Below are positions 10,849 through 20,215 of a stretch of DNA of 64,000 nucleotides, one piece after another. How positions within the stretch are numbered: position 1 is the stretch's first letter; each line of letters begins with the position of its first letter. Position numbers and translations under genes: made by a program. Origin of the DNA: Symbiodinium natans (taxonomy: Eukaryota > Sar > Dinophyceae > Suessiales > Symbiodiniaceae); assembly GCA_905221605.1 (NCBI GenBank), contig CAJNDS010002412.1, positions 1,567,386 to 1,631,385 of the forward strand, in the 5' to 3' direction. Under the pieces are notes generated by a model. The model was not told the origin of the DNA and searched no databases. It saw nothing but the letters and a program-made list of their open reading frames with translations.

Positions 10849-13756
10849 AAAGGGGAAGGAAGAAGGGTAGCTACTTGGGTGCACCGAGCTTCCGGACCCG
10901 GCATGCCCCCGATGAAGTTCAGCTGCATCTTGCAGCTGCCCGAGCCCAGAATGCCTTGGGGGTTTAGGGTTTAGGGTTTAGGGTTGTTCAGTAGCTCAGT
11001 AGCCCTAAACCCTAAACCCTAAATAGCCGAAGTAGCCCAGCAGCGCTAAGCCCTAAACCCTAAACCCTAACCCCTAAACCCTAAACCCTGAACCCGGAAC
11101 CCTAAACCCTTTCTTCTTGCGGTATAAAGGGAACCCCGAATCCCAACAAAAGAAGGCAAAAGGGTACCACTGGGCAGAACCCAGAGCGCCCGCTTTTTCG
11201 AAGTCCAGCTCGTTCCAAGACGTGTCCGCCCTTTCCTCAGTGGGACCAAAAAAGCACTCCCCCCAAGCAATTGGAGGCGGGGGGGGGGGGGGGGGGGAGG
11301 TTCCGGGTTTTGGGTTTAGGGCTGTACCCTATGCTACTACACTCCCTAAGTTGGGGTATAATATGAACCCTAAGCCCTGCTAGCCCTAAACCCTAAACCC
11401 TAAACCCTAAACCCTATAATCTTGGTCCCCAAGGTTCGGACCCTTCCTTCCACAAGAAGAAGGTGCTGACGACACCATCCTTGCCCGCCCATTTGATTCG
11501 CGCCTCGAACTTCCCCTGCTTGTAGGAACCTCGTTTGTAGAGATGACCAAATTCGGTGTAAGGTTTAGGGTTTAGAGTTTTAGGGATCAGCGCGGTCATA
11601 TACCCTTATATGAACCCTATAAGACCCTAAAGCGTAGACCCCTTTGGTGCTCTTTTGGCCCCCAACCCTAAACCCTAAACCCTAAACCCTAAACCCTAAA
11701 CCCTAAACCCTAAACCCTAGACCCTAAACCCTAAACCCTAAACCCCAAGCCCCCTTGGTGCTCTTTTGGCCCCGCCGAAGGCACCGGCACTGGAGAGCTC
11801 CGCGGATGCATAAGCGGGTCCGACACTACGGCCTCGCGCGCGTGGAGACCGGCTCGCAGGACCTTCAGGGGATCAAATGAAACGGATCAAATGAAACCCC
11901 CCAAAATTGGGTTAGGGTTTAGGGTTTAGGGTTTAGGGTTTAGGGTTTAGGGTTTAGGGTTTAGGGTTTAGGGTTTAGGGTTTAGGGTTTAGGGTTTAGG
12001 GTCTAGGGTCTAGGGTTTAGGGTTTAGGGTTTAGGGTTTCCCTATACTACTATAATTGTAGCTCCTTTTAAGGCAGATGAATCATCGACGGGGCTGCGCT
12101 TGTTCCCAAGGATTCCAAGGGACTGGGTGGGGTTCCACGTGCGCCACGACCGTATCGGCTGTATTTCTCGAGCGGCAAACTGTCGGAAGTGACGGTGTCG
12201 TTGCTGTGACCTTGGGGACGAAGTGAACAAAAAACTTGGGGTCATGTACCCTGACTACTATAATTCCTATTAAGTTTATGAACCATAAAGGGCAAGGGAC
12301 TCAGCGCCAGGGTGGCATAGCCTCCTGTGACGAGGATGTTCTCCGGCCTGTTCGTGGAACGACCTGCCGGGGAACTCCCAGTTCCTTGTTGCCATCCTTT
12401 GGGGATGGAACCATCGTTGAACTCAGCCTGCCACTCCTGAGTGAAACCATCTCCCGCGTAGACGGAGTAGCGCGCCCAATCCTAGTTCATGGTTGGGATA
12501 ATATTGAAAATGTAGTTTCTTTATTCCTTATTGGGTTTAAATACCCTTTAGATTTGTTTTTATTCCTTATTGGGTTTAAGTACCCTTAAAAAAGGTCAGA
12601 TGGTACCCAGCTAATGATGACTAAGGATCGATGAAGGTGTAGACGGGTAAGATGCCCAGATCGAAGGTGCCACCGAAGGTTTCATCACCTAGACCCGGGA
12701 GTAACCTAGGAATAATTAGGGTTTCGGGTTTAGGGTTTAGGGTTCATGGTTTAGGGTTGAGGGCAGAAGAAACAGGGTACCTTTTTTTGGTTTTAAGGGG
12801 ATTATATAAGGGAACCCCAACCCTAAAAAAGGGGAAAAAGGGCCTACTCCCGGTCCTAGTCACCAGGCCAAATCTGGAAGTGAACTCCCAGCCCATCTCC
12901 GACCTGTCTGAGGTAGCAGAAGCCAAGCTTGGCAAACAAAACTTGACTGCTGCAACTCTCTCTGCATCTATTTTGCTGGCTGTCTTGATTTCTTTATGTC
13001 TTTCTTTATTTGTTTGACTTGTTGTTTAGTTATTTCTTTCTGTCTTGTTTTGTTTTTGCTCTCTCTCTCTCTCTCGCCTTGTGAAGCATCCAAAACACAC
13101 ATCTACACACAACACACACACACACATCTACACAAAAAAAGGACTCTTGGCTCCAACTTCGCGACGTTCTGGTTGAACTGCTCCAACAGACTTCCCGTGA
13201 TCTTGTGCACCTCCACACCGTCGACAGTGTACTTCACCTCGCTTGGGGTCCACTCGAGGCCGTACGTATGGAACCGGTTGCAGATGTCGAGCCTGGACGT
13301 GTCCACGAGGTGCTCCTCACGTTCCTTACTGCTGGTAGGGAATGAGGGAACGAGGTATGAAATATACTCCCTTAAAGGGAATAATATAGGGGGGATGTAG
13401 GGTACCTCATACCCTCATTCCTACTAACCAACAGTGTAAGGTTCCGAGCTTGGCCCATCCACCAGGTCCGCCTGCATCTTGCAGGATCCGAACTTCTTGA
13501 AACCCAGCTCGGTCTCTGCTGACTGCGTCGACAGGACGAAGGCACTCACGACACCATCCCCGGCTGCATGCTTAATGCTCGCCTCAAACTTTCCGTACTT
13601 GTGCGGTGTCACTGTGGCGAGCTCGGCTGATGCGACGGAGGTGCCAGAACGCCTGTTAATCGCCAGTAGCGAAGAGCCGTCGAGCACTCCACAGCCCGGG
13701 CAATCCTCTCCAGCAGCAGCGGCGGCAAGAAGCGCCCAAAGGAGAGCAAAGGACAT
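5343..13756 (-). CDS. Secreted triple-domain GH16 (beta-glucanase-fold) protein, multi-exon
   Basis: One gene runs from a signal peptide (MSFALLWALLAAAAAG, ATG at 13756) to a TGA at 5343-5345. An in-frame ATG at 13783 would add nine residues and spoil the signal peptide, so the inner start is preferred. More than 20 small exons encode three successive GH16-like domains. Each shows a 'YGKFEASIK..GDGVVS' strand, a nucleophile-strand region, 'FHTYGFEW/K-EWTP..TIDGVE', 'WPGD..FGG.FD...LP.Y..IDW.RYS', then 'GFTQEWQ.DF' and 'GGYA.LAL'. GH16 enzymes cut beta-1,3/1,4-glucans or transfer glucan chains; a secreted one could act on cell-wall or storage glucans. Only domain 2 keeps ExDxE (ELDFE); domains 1 and 3 read ELGFK. 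Introns are heptamer arrays and introners. Exon calls are by translation; exact ends are set only where a target-site duplication fixes them. Confidence 0.8.
6389..6660 (-). repeat. Family-4 introner in GH16 domain 3 containing a family-3 introner
   Basis: Outer element has CTTGCAATCCCAGTGG and CTGAACTACCAAG ends, with target copies GAAT and GAGT. A complete family-3 element (TTGGGATGTTCC...GGAACATCCC, about 6409-6515) lies inside. The intron sits at the same codon (GF/EWTP) as the one at 10190-10333 in domain 2. Confidence 0.75.
7073..7232. repeat. Family-3 introner-like element with heptamer core and 8-bp TSD
   Basis: TTGGGATGTTTCC...GGAAACATCCCAA foldback, with exact CCTGGGTC at 7065-7072 and 7233-7240. 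The middle (about 7127-7184) is a CCCTAAA array. It lies in an intron of GH16 domain 3. Confidence 0.8.
7817..7957 (-). repeat. CCCTAAA arrays in GH16 domain 3
   Basis: Two arrays separated by a short GACCCCGCGAGCT spacer, next to the exon at about 7975-8045. Confidence 0.95.
8070..8238 (+). repeat. TTTAGGG changing to TTTGGGG, then poly-G
   Basis: The array starts as TTTAGGG, switches to about 14 TTTGGGG units and ends in a G run of about 22. It lies in an intron of GH16 domain 3. Confidence 0.95.
8924..9032 (-). repeat. Family-6 introner in GH16 domain 2
   Basis: Exact 8-bp target duplication (CCTTCTCC on the plus strand) at 8917-8924 and 9026-9033. The intron ends CCCAACCATGAGCTAG. GA-AG splicing joins YTGE to GFTQEW. 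Confidence 0.8.
10190..10333 (-). repeat. Family-4 introner in GH16 domain 2 with internal heptamer array
   Basis: Starts GAGT-CTTGGGGGAGCCCAG and ends CTGGGCAACCAAG followed by GAGT. A CCCTAAA block (about 10256-10285) lies within it. GA-AG splicing restores YGFEWTPEV. Confidence 0.78.
10574..10850 (+). repeat. Three poly-C/poly-A composite tracts with (CAA)n
   Basis: C runs directly followed by A runs at about 10576-10631, 10705-10752 and 10807-10851, with a CAA run between. It sits in an intron of GH16 domain 2 and creates long but meaningless open frames. Confidence 0.9.
11912..12039 (+). repeat. TTTAGGG array, intron between GH16 domains 1 and 2
   Basis: About 18 units with two TCTAGGG variants. 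With short flanks it makes up most of this intron. Confidence 0.95.
12211..12300 (-). repeat. Family-1 introner in GH16 domain 1
   Basis: Intron GTCCCTTG...GTCCCCAAG with GTC duplicated after the acceptor; joins LALS to HSNDTVT in frame. The donor-side arm is decayed, the acceptor-side arm intact. Confidence 0.75.
12482..12629 (-). repeat. Family-6 introner in GH16 domain 1
   Basis: Ends CCCAACCATGAACTAG like the 8.9-kb copy and starts with a related CCTTAGTCATC stretch. GAT is duplicated at the ends. It splits FI/DW, about 11 codons away from the site used in domain 2. An internal segment (ATTCCTTATTGGGTTTAA) is duplicated. Confidence 0.75.
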
Positions 13757-14453
13757 CTGGGCTGTTGCTACAGGTGAGTGCACTACAGGTTAAGCTGTCA
13801 AAGCTGGGCTGTCAAGAGGCGGACAAACTGCTGCGCGGCGCAGGGATGCCAAAGGAAGCTGCAGGGTGTGGTCTGCACTGGGGGATGCAAGAGCTTATAC
13901 CGTGGTTGTTATGGGCTTGGGTGCTTTGCTTTGACCGTACCTGGTACCTAAAACCGTGGCGCTAGCTTGGTGAGAGGTGTGATTCCGACTCCACGGAAGA
14001 ATGCTTTCCCAGCAACACGCGGGCGCAACCGGCCTCGAGGAGGAAACGGCAAACGCCCATATGTTGCCTCAATCGCTCCAAGAATCATTTGCAAGAGAGT
14101 GGCAAGTTCAGAGTTTAGGGCGCAGGCCCAGGTTCTTCAAGTGCACATCTGATATTCTCGCGAAGGCGCAGCATCGTGCAAACGCTGCATGAAGCCATAC
14201 CCTATATACTCCGGAGACCTAAAAATTAGGAAACTAGAGCCCTTCAGGACACAATACCTCTCAAGGGATTAAGACTTGTTCCCGAATGGTTGTGCCCTCA
14301 AAGGTTTCCCTTAATATTCTCCTCACGTCTCCCTACACCCTAAACCCTAAACCCTAAACCCTAAACCCTAAGCCTCCCAACTTCATGCTAAAGTGTCACG
14401 TCGATGACACCGGGCGAGTGCGAAGGTCACTATACCTGGAGATGAAAGCCCTA

Positions 14454-14571
14454 ACCCCGAACCCCGAACCCCGAACCCCGAACCCTAACCCTAAACCCTA
14501 AACCCTAAACCCTAAACCCTAAACCCTAAACCCTAAACCCTAAACCCTAAACCCTAAACCCTAAACCTCAA
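14454..14571 (-). repeat. CCCTAAA array beside the oxyanion exon
   Basis: CCCCGAA units followed by about a dozen CCCTAAA units, immediately 3' of the lipase exon at 14584-14670. Confidence 0.95.
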
Positions 14572-14583
14572 GCCAAGGGGCAT

Positions 14584-16626
14584 GGCCAGGGAGCCGCCGC
14601 CGCTCAGACATAAGGCGGTTCGGCCAATGGCTTTCTGTCGGTCCTGAAGCCATTCTCCCAGCCTCACAGATGCGTTTTGGGTTTAGGGTTTAGGGTTTAG
14701 GGTTTCTCCCAGCCTCACAGACAAGATGCATACCAAGACGGGCTATTCGGCCCTATAATCCCCATAATCAACCCTATAAAGGGCCTCGTTGTAGGGTACA
14801 ATAGCCTGTCCTGGTATGCCCAGAAACTCCAGTACTGGCGATAGGCTTTAGGCTTTAGGGGTTAGGGTTTAGGGTACATACCCATCTGGGGCAAGTAGTG
14901 CACGTCAGCCAGTTATGCCAGTGGAGTTTTCCGGACGACCAAGAGGGGCAAAGTGGGGCGAACCCAATTCGCGATGATTAGTGGGTCCCGGTCGCCATGG
15001 CAGAATCATCGGAATCGATTTTGCGCAGCAAACCCTTAAAATCAGGGCTCTTTGCTGGTCTTCCTACAGAAGCGCTAAGAGCTGTGCATGACTGGACAGC
15101 CCCAGCCCGAAACCCGGAATAACCAGGAAAAGGTTTGAGGGTTTAGGGCTTTGGGCACCGTATTTTGTTGTTTCTGTTTTGCTATGCTTGCTGTCTTGCC
15201 CCAAGGGGAGACAGGAAAGAAGCAAAGGCAAGACAGGAAAGACAGGAAATACAGGGAAAGGGGAGAGGGCGGGAAGCAAGGAAGGAATGAAGGAAGGAAG
15301 GAAGCAAGCAAGGAAGGAAGGAGGGAATGAAGGAAGGAAGCAGGCCTTTCTGCAGAATGCCAACAAAAGGCAAAGCGCGAAAACTCGACTCTAAACATGC
15401 GGCTTTCTGGGGCTTCGGAAGTCATATGGAGGCTTCCGAAACTAGGGGAACCTGATTGGGATCCTCATGATGAGGGAACCCTACTATTTGGGCTCTACAG
15501 CAGGGGTCCCTTATTTTTCGTTTACCCCCATATCTTCCGGGGGAAAAAGCCCTAAACCCTAAACCCTAAACCCTAGAGACCCTAAACCCTATAAACCCTA
15601 AACCTTATGGGGCTTCGAACGCAACATCCTTTCCTACCCTGGCGCGCCTGGCTTCCCCAGAAAAGCCCTCGGCTGCCAACCGCCTCTCGCACATGGCCTG
15701 GCGGAGCTTCGTTGCTCAGAGGCCTTTTTTAAGGCTAGGACTGCTGGATTGCCTGGGCAGCGGCCTAAACCCTACAAAGCCTACAAAGCCTACAAACCCC
15801 TACAGAGCCTACAAAGCCTACAAACATTACAAACACTACAAACCCTAAACCCCAAAAACCCTACACGCTCCTGAAGCCCCTGTAAGCCATAATTATAGGC
15901 AGTGTAGGCCCATACAAGTCCTATTTTCGAAGCCATATATGATGCAAAGAGAGCTTTTGCGCTTGACTGCTACACGCCTATACCACGTAAACCCTGAATC
16001 TGGAACACAACAAACCGTCAACTTCACGCCGTGGTCTGCCCTCCCAAGAATGGCGAGGTGTGCGCCCGAATAGGGTTTAGGGTTTAGGGTTTAAGGTTTA
16101 GGGTTTAGGGTTTAGGGTTTAGGATGTGGAGGCCAAACGCACGCAAACTTCAATCAAAGGGGAAAGCAGTAAGAGGCCTCCAGACAGTGGCAGAGCTTGT
16201 CCAAGTACCTGGAAGGCCCCTAAACCCTAAACCCTAAATCCTAAACCCTATAAACCTTGAAAGCAAAACCCGAACTGGCAACCTCAAACCCTGAACCCTT
16301 TAAACCGGACCTGAAACCAACATCTCAATACTGCCAGACAGGCAATTGGTCCAAACTAAACCCTGTGCCAAACTCCTACTTCTGAGGGACGCACCAAGCC
16401 ACGCCTACTTCTCAATACTGCTAGGCCCCAAATGTGCAGGAAGTGGCACATCCACCTCCGAATCCCTACTTTTGAAGACGGGTGCAAAACTGCTACAAAA
16501 ACCGCAGGGCGCTAAATCCTATGAACCCTGCATTCAATCAGTCCTATAACTAAACACATAAAGATATCTCAACAACTACGAATACAAATGCAAATATAGA
16601 TATGACTGGAAAATATCAAAATTGAC

Positions 16627-16676
<50 letters not shown>

Positions 16677-19600
16677 TTATATTTTATTTATTTATCTATT
16701 TATATATTTCTGTGTGTGTATGTGCGTGTACGGTTCGGGCTCCTGCACCCGTCGTAAGGAGCCAAGGTGCTCCTCCGAGTTGGGCACGCGACTCCACTCG
16801 ACGCCCCCAGGCTGATCCACCAAGAGTCTGGCTGGGGTTTGGGGTTTGGGGTTTGGGGCTTGGGGCTTGGGGCTTGGGGCTTGGGGCTTGGAGCTGGGGC
16901 TTGGGGCTTGGGGCTTGGGGCTTGGGGTTTGGGGTTTGGGGTTTCTGCTTGTTTGGGGTTTGGGGTTTGGGGTTTGGGGTTTGGGGTTTGGGGTTTGGGG
17001 TTTGGGGTCTAAGGTGTAGGGTTTAGGGCTTTAGGGTTTCGGGCTTTATACGGTTGTAACCCTAACTAGGTTGCACCCGCAAAGCCCTCTGAAAGAATAC
17101 GCCTGAAGATGATGAGTGAAGATGCAGGATGTCCCCAGTCGGAGTATGGTTTGAGCTTCTCATAGGGTTTAGGGTTTAGGGTTTAGGGTTTGGGGTTCAG
17201 GGTTCAGGGATTTTGTTGCCCAAACCCAAACGTCGAATCCTCCTCCCACCCCACAGCGGTGCACAGCCGCTTTGGCCTAGCACCCGAATGCCCTAACAAA
17301 ACTCAACCTATAATCCGACTGCTGCAACGTCTAGCACCCAGAACCCTAAACCCTACACCCGAAACCCTGAATCCAAGCCACCCTAACCCTAAACCCTAAA
17401 CCCTAAACCCTAAACCCTAAACCCTAAACCCTAAACCCTAAACCCTAAACCCTAAACCCTAAACCCTGTAAGAGCTTCTCCGTGAAGCCAAGGGTCGGCT
17501 CGATCAGCGAGAGATCTTGCTTCGACGAGCTGTCGGCAGCCAGGGCCTTCTCCAGCTCTTGCTTCAGCACCTCAACTGGCTAGGGTTTAGGGTTTAGGGT
17601 TTAGGGTTTAGGGTTTAGGGTTTAGGGTTTAGGGTTTAGGGTTTAGGGTTTAGGGTTTAGGGTTTAGGGTTTAGGGTTTAGGGTTTAGGGTTTAGGGTTT
17701 AGGGTTTAGGGTTTAGGGTTTAGGTGGGTTAGGGTTTAGGGTTTAGGGTTTAGGGTTTAGGGTTTAGGGTTTAGGGTTTAGGGTTTAGGGTTTAGGGTTT
17801 AGGGTTTAGGGTTTAGGGTTTAGGGTTTAGGGTTTAGGGTTTAGGGTTTAGGGTTTAGGGTTTAGGGTTTAGGGTTTAGGGTTTAGGGTTTAGGGTTTAG
17901 GGTTTAGGGTTTAGGGTTTAGGCTATAGGGTGTCCGAAAATGGCCCCTTAAACCCTCTGACAAAAAGGCTCCTGAATGTATGTAATCTACTTCAGCCTAA
18001 AGGACAGGAAAACACAAGACACAAGCCCCTTAAACCCACAAGAAGGGAAAATGCAACATATCCTTAAGTGCCTACCCGGCACCTAAAATGGCTGCATTGC
18101 AAACTGTTCTACGCCGATGCACAAAGAACTCGCGAAGCAGAGGCTGCTGCAGGTACTTTAAGGGTTGCGAGCTTCAGGGCTTCGGTAATGCCCTGAAACC
18201 CTAAACTGCCTAAACTCCTAACCTTTTTTGCAATTCCTAAACCGCAGTAGGTTAGAGCTTGGGCCAACCAGGCCTACTGGCGGTTTTGAGCCATTAAGAC
18301 TTTCGGAGTGTTCTGGTTAAGGGATTTCACAGGGGTTGAGGATTTAGGGTTGCAGGGGTTGGCGATTATTTATTGTCAGGTTTGTAGCCAACTGCTAGTG
18401 CAACCCACATCCTCTTCAATGTTGAAAACATGCCCCCTCCCTGCCCCTCCACCCCCCGCGCCTATCTTTCTGGGTAAACAAATCCTAAATCCTAAACCCT
18501 AAACAAATCCTACCTTGTCCTTCTGGGCCTGTACGACCTTGCCAAGACAAGACCTTGAACACCCAAACCCTCAAACCACCATAAACCCTGAGCCTTTAAA
18601 CCCCAACAAGCCATGTAAACCTAAAACCTCGAAACCCTGAACCCTAACCCGCCTAAACTTTACACCCCAAACCCTAAACCCCAAACCCTGAACCCTAAAC
18701 CCTAAACCCTAAACCCTTGATTTTAAACCTGAGCTTCGGCTTACATAATTTCGCCCGGTCGCCGCCAGGTGCTCTTCTTCGCTACAGGCCTTCAGGCGCC
18801 CGACGCTTGGCCGGCGGCAGAGGCGCCCGCAGCTGTCATCCTAACAGTCGGTCACTTCTAGGGGTTTTGGGGTTTGGGGCGAGGGTTTAGGGTTTAGGGG
18901 TTAGGGATTTCGGGCTTAGGGTAGGTTGAAGTGTACGTTTGAGCAATGAGCACTATGAGGGTTGAGGGCAGAGGACGTTTCGGGATTTTCGAAAAAGTTC
19001 GGGTTAAGGGCGCAGGGTTTTGGATCTAAGGTGCTTTAGGGAACCAAGAGGCTTTATCTTGGGGCATTCTAAGGGCAGTCACATGCTCCCTTAGTATGGG
19101 CCTTTAAATGGGGCCCCCATTCTATACCTTTAAGGTAGGCAAGGAACCATAATAAGGGACCATGTAACCTCGCTAGGGTTTAGGGTTTAGGGTTTAGGGT
19201 TTAGGGTTTAGGGTTTAGGGTTTAGGGTTTAGGGTTTAGGGTTTAGGGTAATTATGGGGCATGAGGGGTTTGGGGATAACTAGTGGTTGACCTAGCGGAC
19301 CAGCCGCACTGCAGGGTAAGTTGGAAAGCACGTGGGGACCGGTGACCCGAGCCCAACAAAGGGTTCAGGGTTTAGGGTTTAGGGTTTAAGGTTGAGGGTT
19401 TCGGAGATTTCGGGGTTTGGAGGAGGGGGGTGGGGGAGGGTGAGGTGATGAAGCCTAGCAGTCCTTTTGAGCTGCGTACTTTTGAGGCTGCCGGCGCACA
19501 CTTGCAGGAAGCTTCATCACGCTGGACCCTACCCTAAACCCTAAACCCTAAACCCTAAACCATAAACCCTAAACCCTAAACCCTAACCCCAAACCCTAAA

Positions 19601-20215
19601 CCCTAAACCCCCCCAAAATCCCTAAGCTTCCTGTCGCACATCGCCCGTGCCAAGGCTCTGAAAGCTTGGCACGGAATCGGAGAAGAGCCGCTTCGGCCTG
19701 CTCTCCCCTCCACCATCGCTGTTTTAAACCCTAAACCAACTAAAGCCCTACACCATCTAAACAATGTGCACCACACCGCCCAAACCACCTAGACTGCCTA
19801 AACCATCTAAGATATCTAAGCCCTCGACCAAGAACCTTTGGCCACAATAGTACCCTTTGTTCAAACCCCAAGAAGAGAAACGAAAGATATCCCGAGGCCT
19901 CCTAGACTCGAATGGTGGTCCCCGCACGATCTATAGCTAGAGTAGCTTCTACGTGTTTACTATAAAATCATATTGCAATATAGTAGTATTTCATATGATG
20001 CATAGGCACATAGATGTACATGTGCGTGTGCACTAATACATATATTGCTATATTGTTGACTTCCTGCAAAAGATGCGAACCTAGCAGATCCGCACCTAGA
20101 AGCAACGGCAATCCTGGGCGAAGGGTTGGGCGCTACCTTCTGATAGTCGGAGAAGGTCTGGGCACGCCTGAGGTCTCGCTCCAGCCTCCGGGCTCGGGTG
20201 CGGTGGTTTGGGGAT
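14584..20215 (-). CDS. Patatin-type lipase, 5' half with the oxyanion-hole exon
   Basis: Minus-strand exons: about 20137-20215 (RRLERDLRRAQTFSDYQK, donor GTAGCG), like the 'RxxWRxMxxAxTYEEW' helix of SDP1/TGL lipases; 17468-17580 (VEVLKQELEKALAADSSSKQ then DLSLIEPTLGFTEKLLQ), like the helix before the catalytic domain; about 14584-14670 (WLQDRQKAIGRTALCLSGGG then SLAM), the 'R.AFGRTALLLSGGASLG' oxyanion motif. Islands at about 18725-18860, 19615-19725 and 15605-15735 are open but not assignable. No GxSxG exon occurs between here and the GH16 start at 13756. This half and the 4.4-kb exon may therefore be one gene with GH16 nested between. Alternatively it is a separate, broken copy. Confidence 0.55.
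14731..14816. repeat. Family-7 foldback element
   Basis: TACCAAGACGGGCTATT / AATAGCCTGTCCTGGTA ends around CCCTATAAAGGGCC. A second copy is at 10434-10525 and partial copies at about 7490-7562 and 8582-8625. Confidence 0.6.
15206..15345 (+). repeat. Purine-rich (GGAA)n tract
   Basis: Polypurine GGAAAG/GGAAGGAA/GCAA units over about 140 bp; the open frames across it are low complexity. Confidence 0.85.
15443..15540. repeat. Family-8 dispersed element
   Basis: GGGATCCTC..GGGAACCCTACTATTTGGG...GGGGTCCCTTATTTTTCGTTTACCCCCAT. Relatives at about 9653-9708, 23076-23160 and 63180-63275 share the CTATTTGG and TTCGT-ACCCCCAT blocks. Confidence 0.5.
16629..16705 (+). repeat. (AT)n then TTTATA/TTTAT tract
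   Basis: About 18 AT dinucleotides grading into TATTTA repeats, just before a TTTGGGG variant array. Confidence 0.9.
16838..17025 (+). repeat. Variant array TTTGGGG / CTTGGGG
   Basis: Blocks of TTTGGGG, then CTTGGGG, then TTTGGGG again, grading to TTTAGGG. Each variant is locally homogenised. Confidence 0.95.
17381..17467 (-). repeat. CCCTAAA array facing the 17.6-kb array
   Basis: About a dozen CCCTAAA units, opposite in orientation to the array at 17582-17922. Together they enclose the open island 17468-17580. Confidence 0.95.
17582..17922 (+). repeat. Longest TTTAGGG array
   Basis: About 340 bp of nearly pure TTTAGGG with one 4-nt interruption (TTTAGGTGGGTTAGGG, near 17725). It faces a CCCTAAA array across a 114-bp exon-like island. 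Confidence 0.95.

Larger units (their letters stand above)
8640..11873 (-). other. GH16 domain 2 exons (intact ExDxE motif)
   Basis: Exons in order: about 11774-11873 (ends AYASAELSSAGAFGG); about 11432-11530 (GSYKQGKFEARIKWAGKDG); about 11175-11240 (ADTSWNELDFEKAGALG); about 10880-10957 (GSGSCKMQLNFIGGMPGPEA); 10334-10405 (NEFHVDLSEYNICDEFHTYG); about 10111-10189 (EWTPEVAKFTIDGVELNK); about 9306-9374 (LEQFNEDFGDGMEFHFNLWP); 9033-9110 (GEFDPAILPVYQLIDWVRYS); about 8800-8923 (GFTQEWQEDFNNDSLPEGW); about 8640-8720 (ANVLVKGGYAILALTPSGR). ELDFE supplies nucleophile, assisting Asp and acid/base in the canonical spacing, so this is the likely active domain. Introners interrupt GF/EWTP and YTG/GFTQ. 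Confidence 0.75.
12073..13756 (-). other. GH16 domain 1 exons (degenerate catalytic motif)
   Basis: Exons: about 13435-13756 (signal peptide, KYGKFEASIKHAAGDGVVSA, then ELGFKKFGSCKMQADLV); about 13141-13325 (EEHLVDTSRLDICNRFHTYG through QNVAKLEP); about 12861-12912 (VGDGLGVHFQIWPGD); 12630-12690 (ETFGGTFDLGILPVYTFI); 12301-12481 (DWARYSVYAGDGFTQEWQ to GGYATLALS); about 12073-12210 (HSNDTVTSDSLPLEKYS). The ExDxE site reads E-L-G-F-K, so the general acid/base and the assisting Asp are replaced; hydrolysis by this domain is unlikely and a carbohydrate-binding role is an inference. 'HTYG' and 'LEWTP' are continuous here, whereas domains 2 and 3 carry an introner at that point. Confidence 0.75.

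Noticed and set aside
12042-12245. 67-codon minus-strand frame MTPSFLFTSSPRSQQ...
   Set aside because: Wrong frame: the GH16 linker HSNDTVTSDSLPLEKYS uses the frame restored by splicing the introner at 12211-12300.
16622-17026. 134-codon open frame through AT and TTTGGGG repeats
   Set aside because: Entirely simple repeat and heptamer variants (GVWGLGFG periodicity); no protein-like segment. The same holds for 8130-8318.
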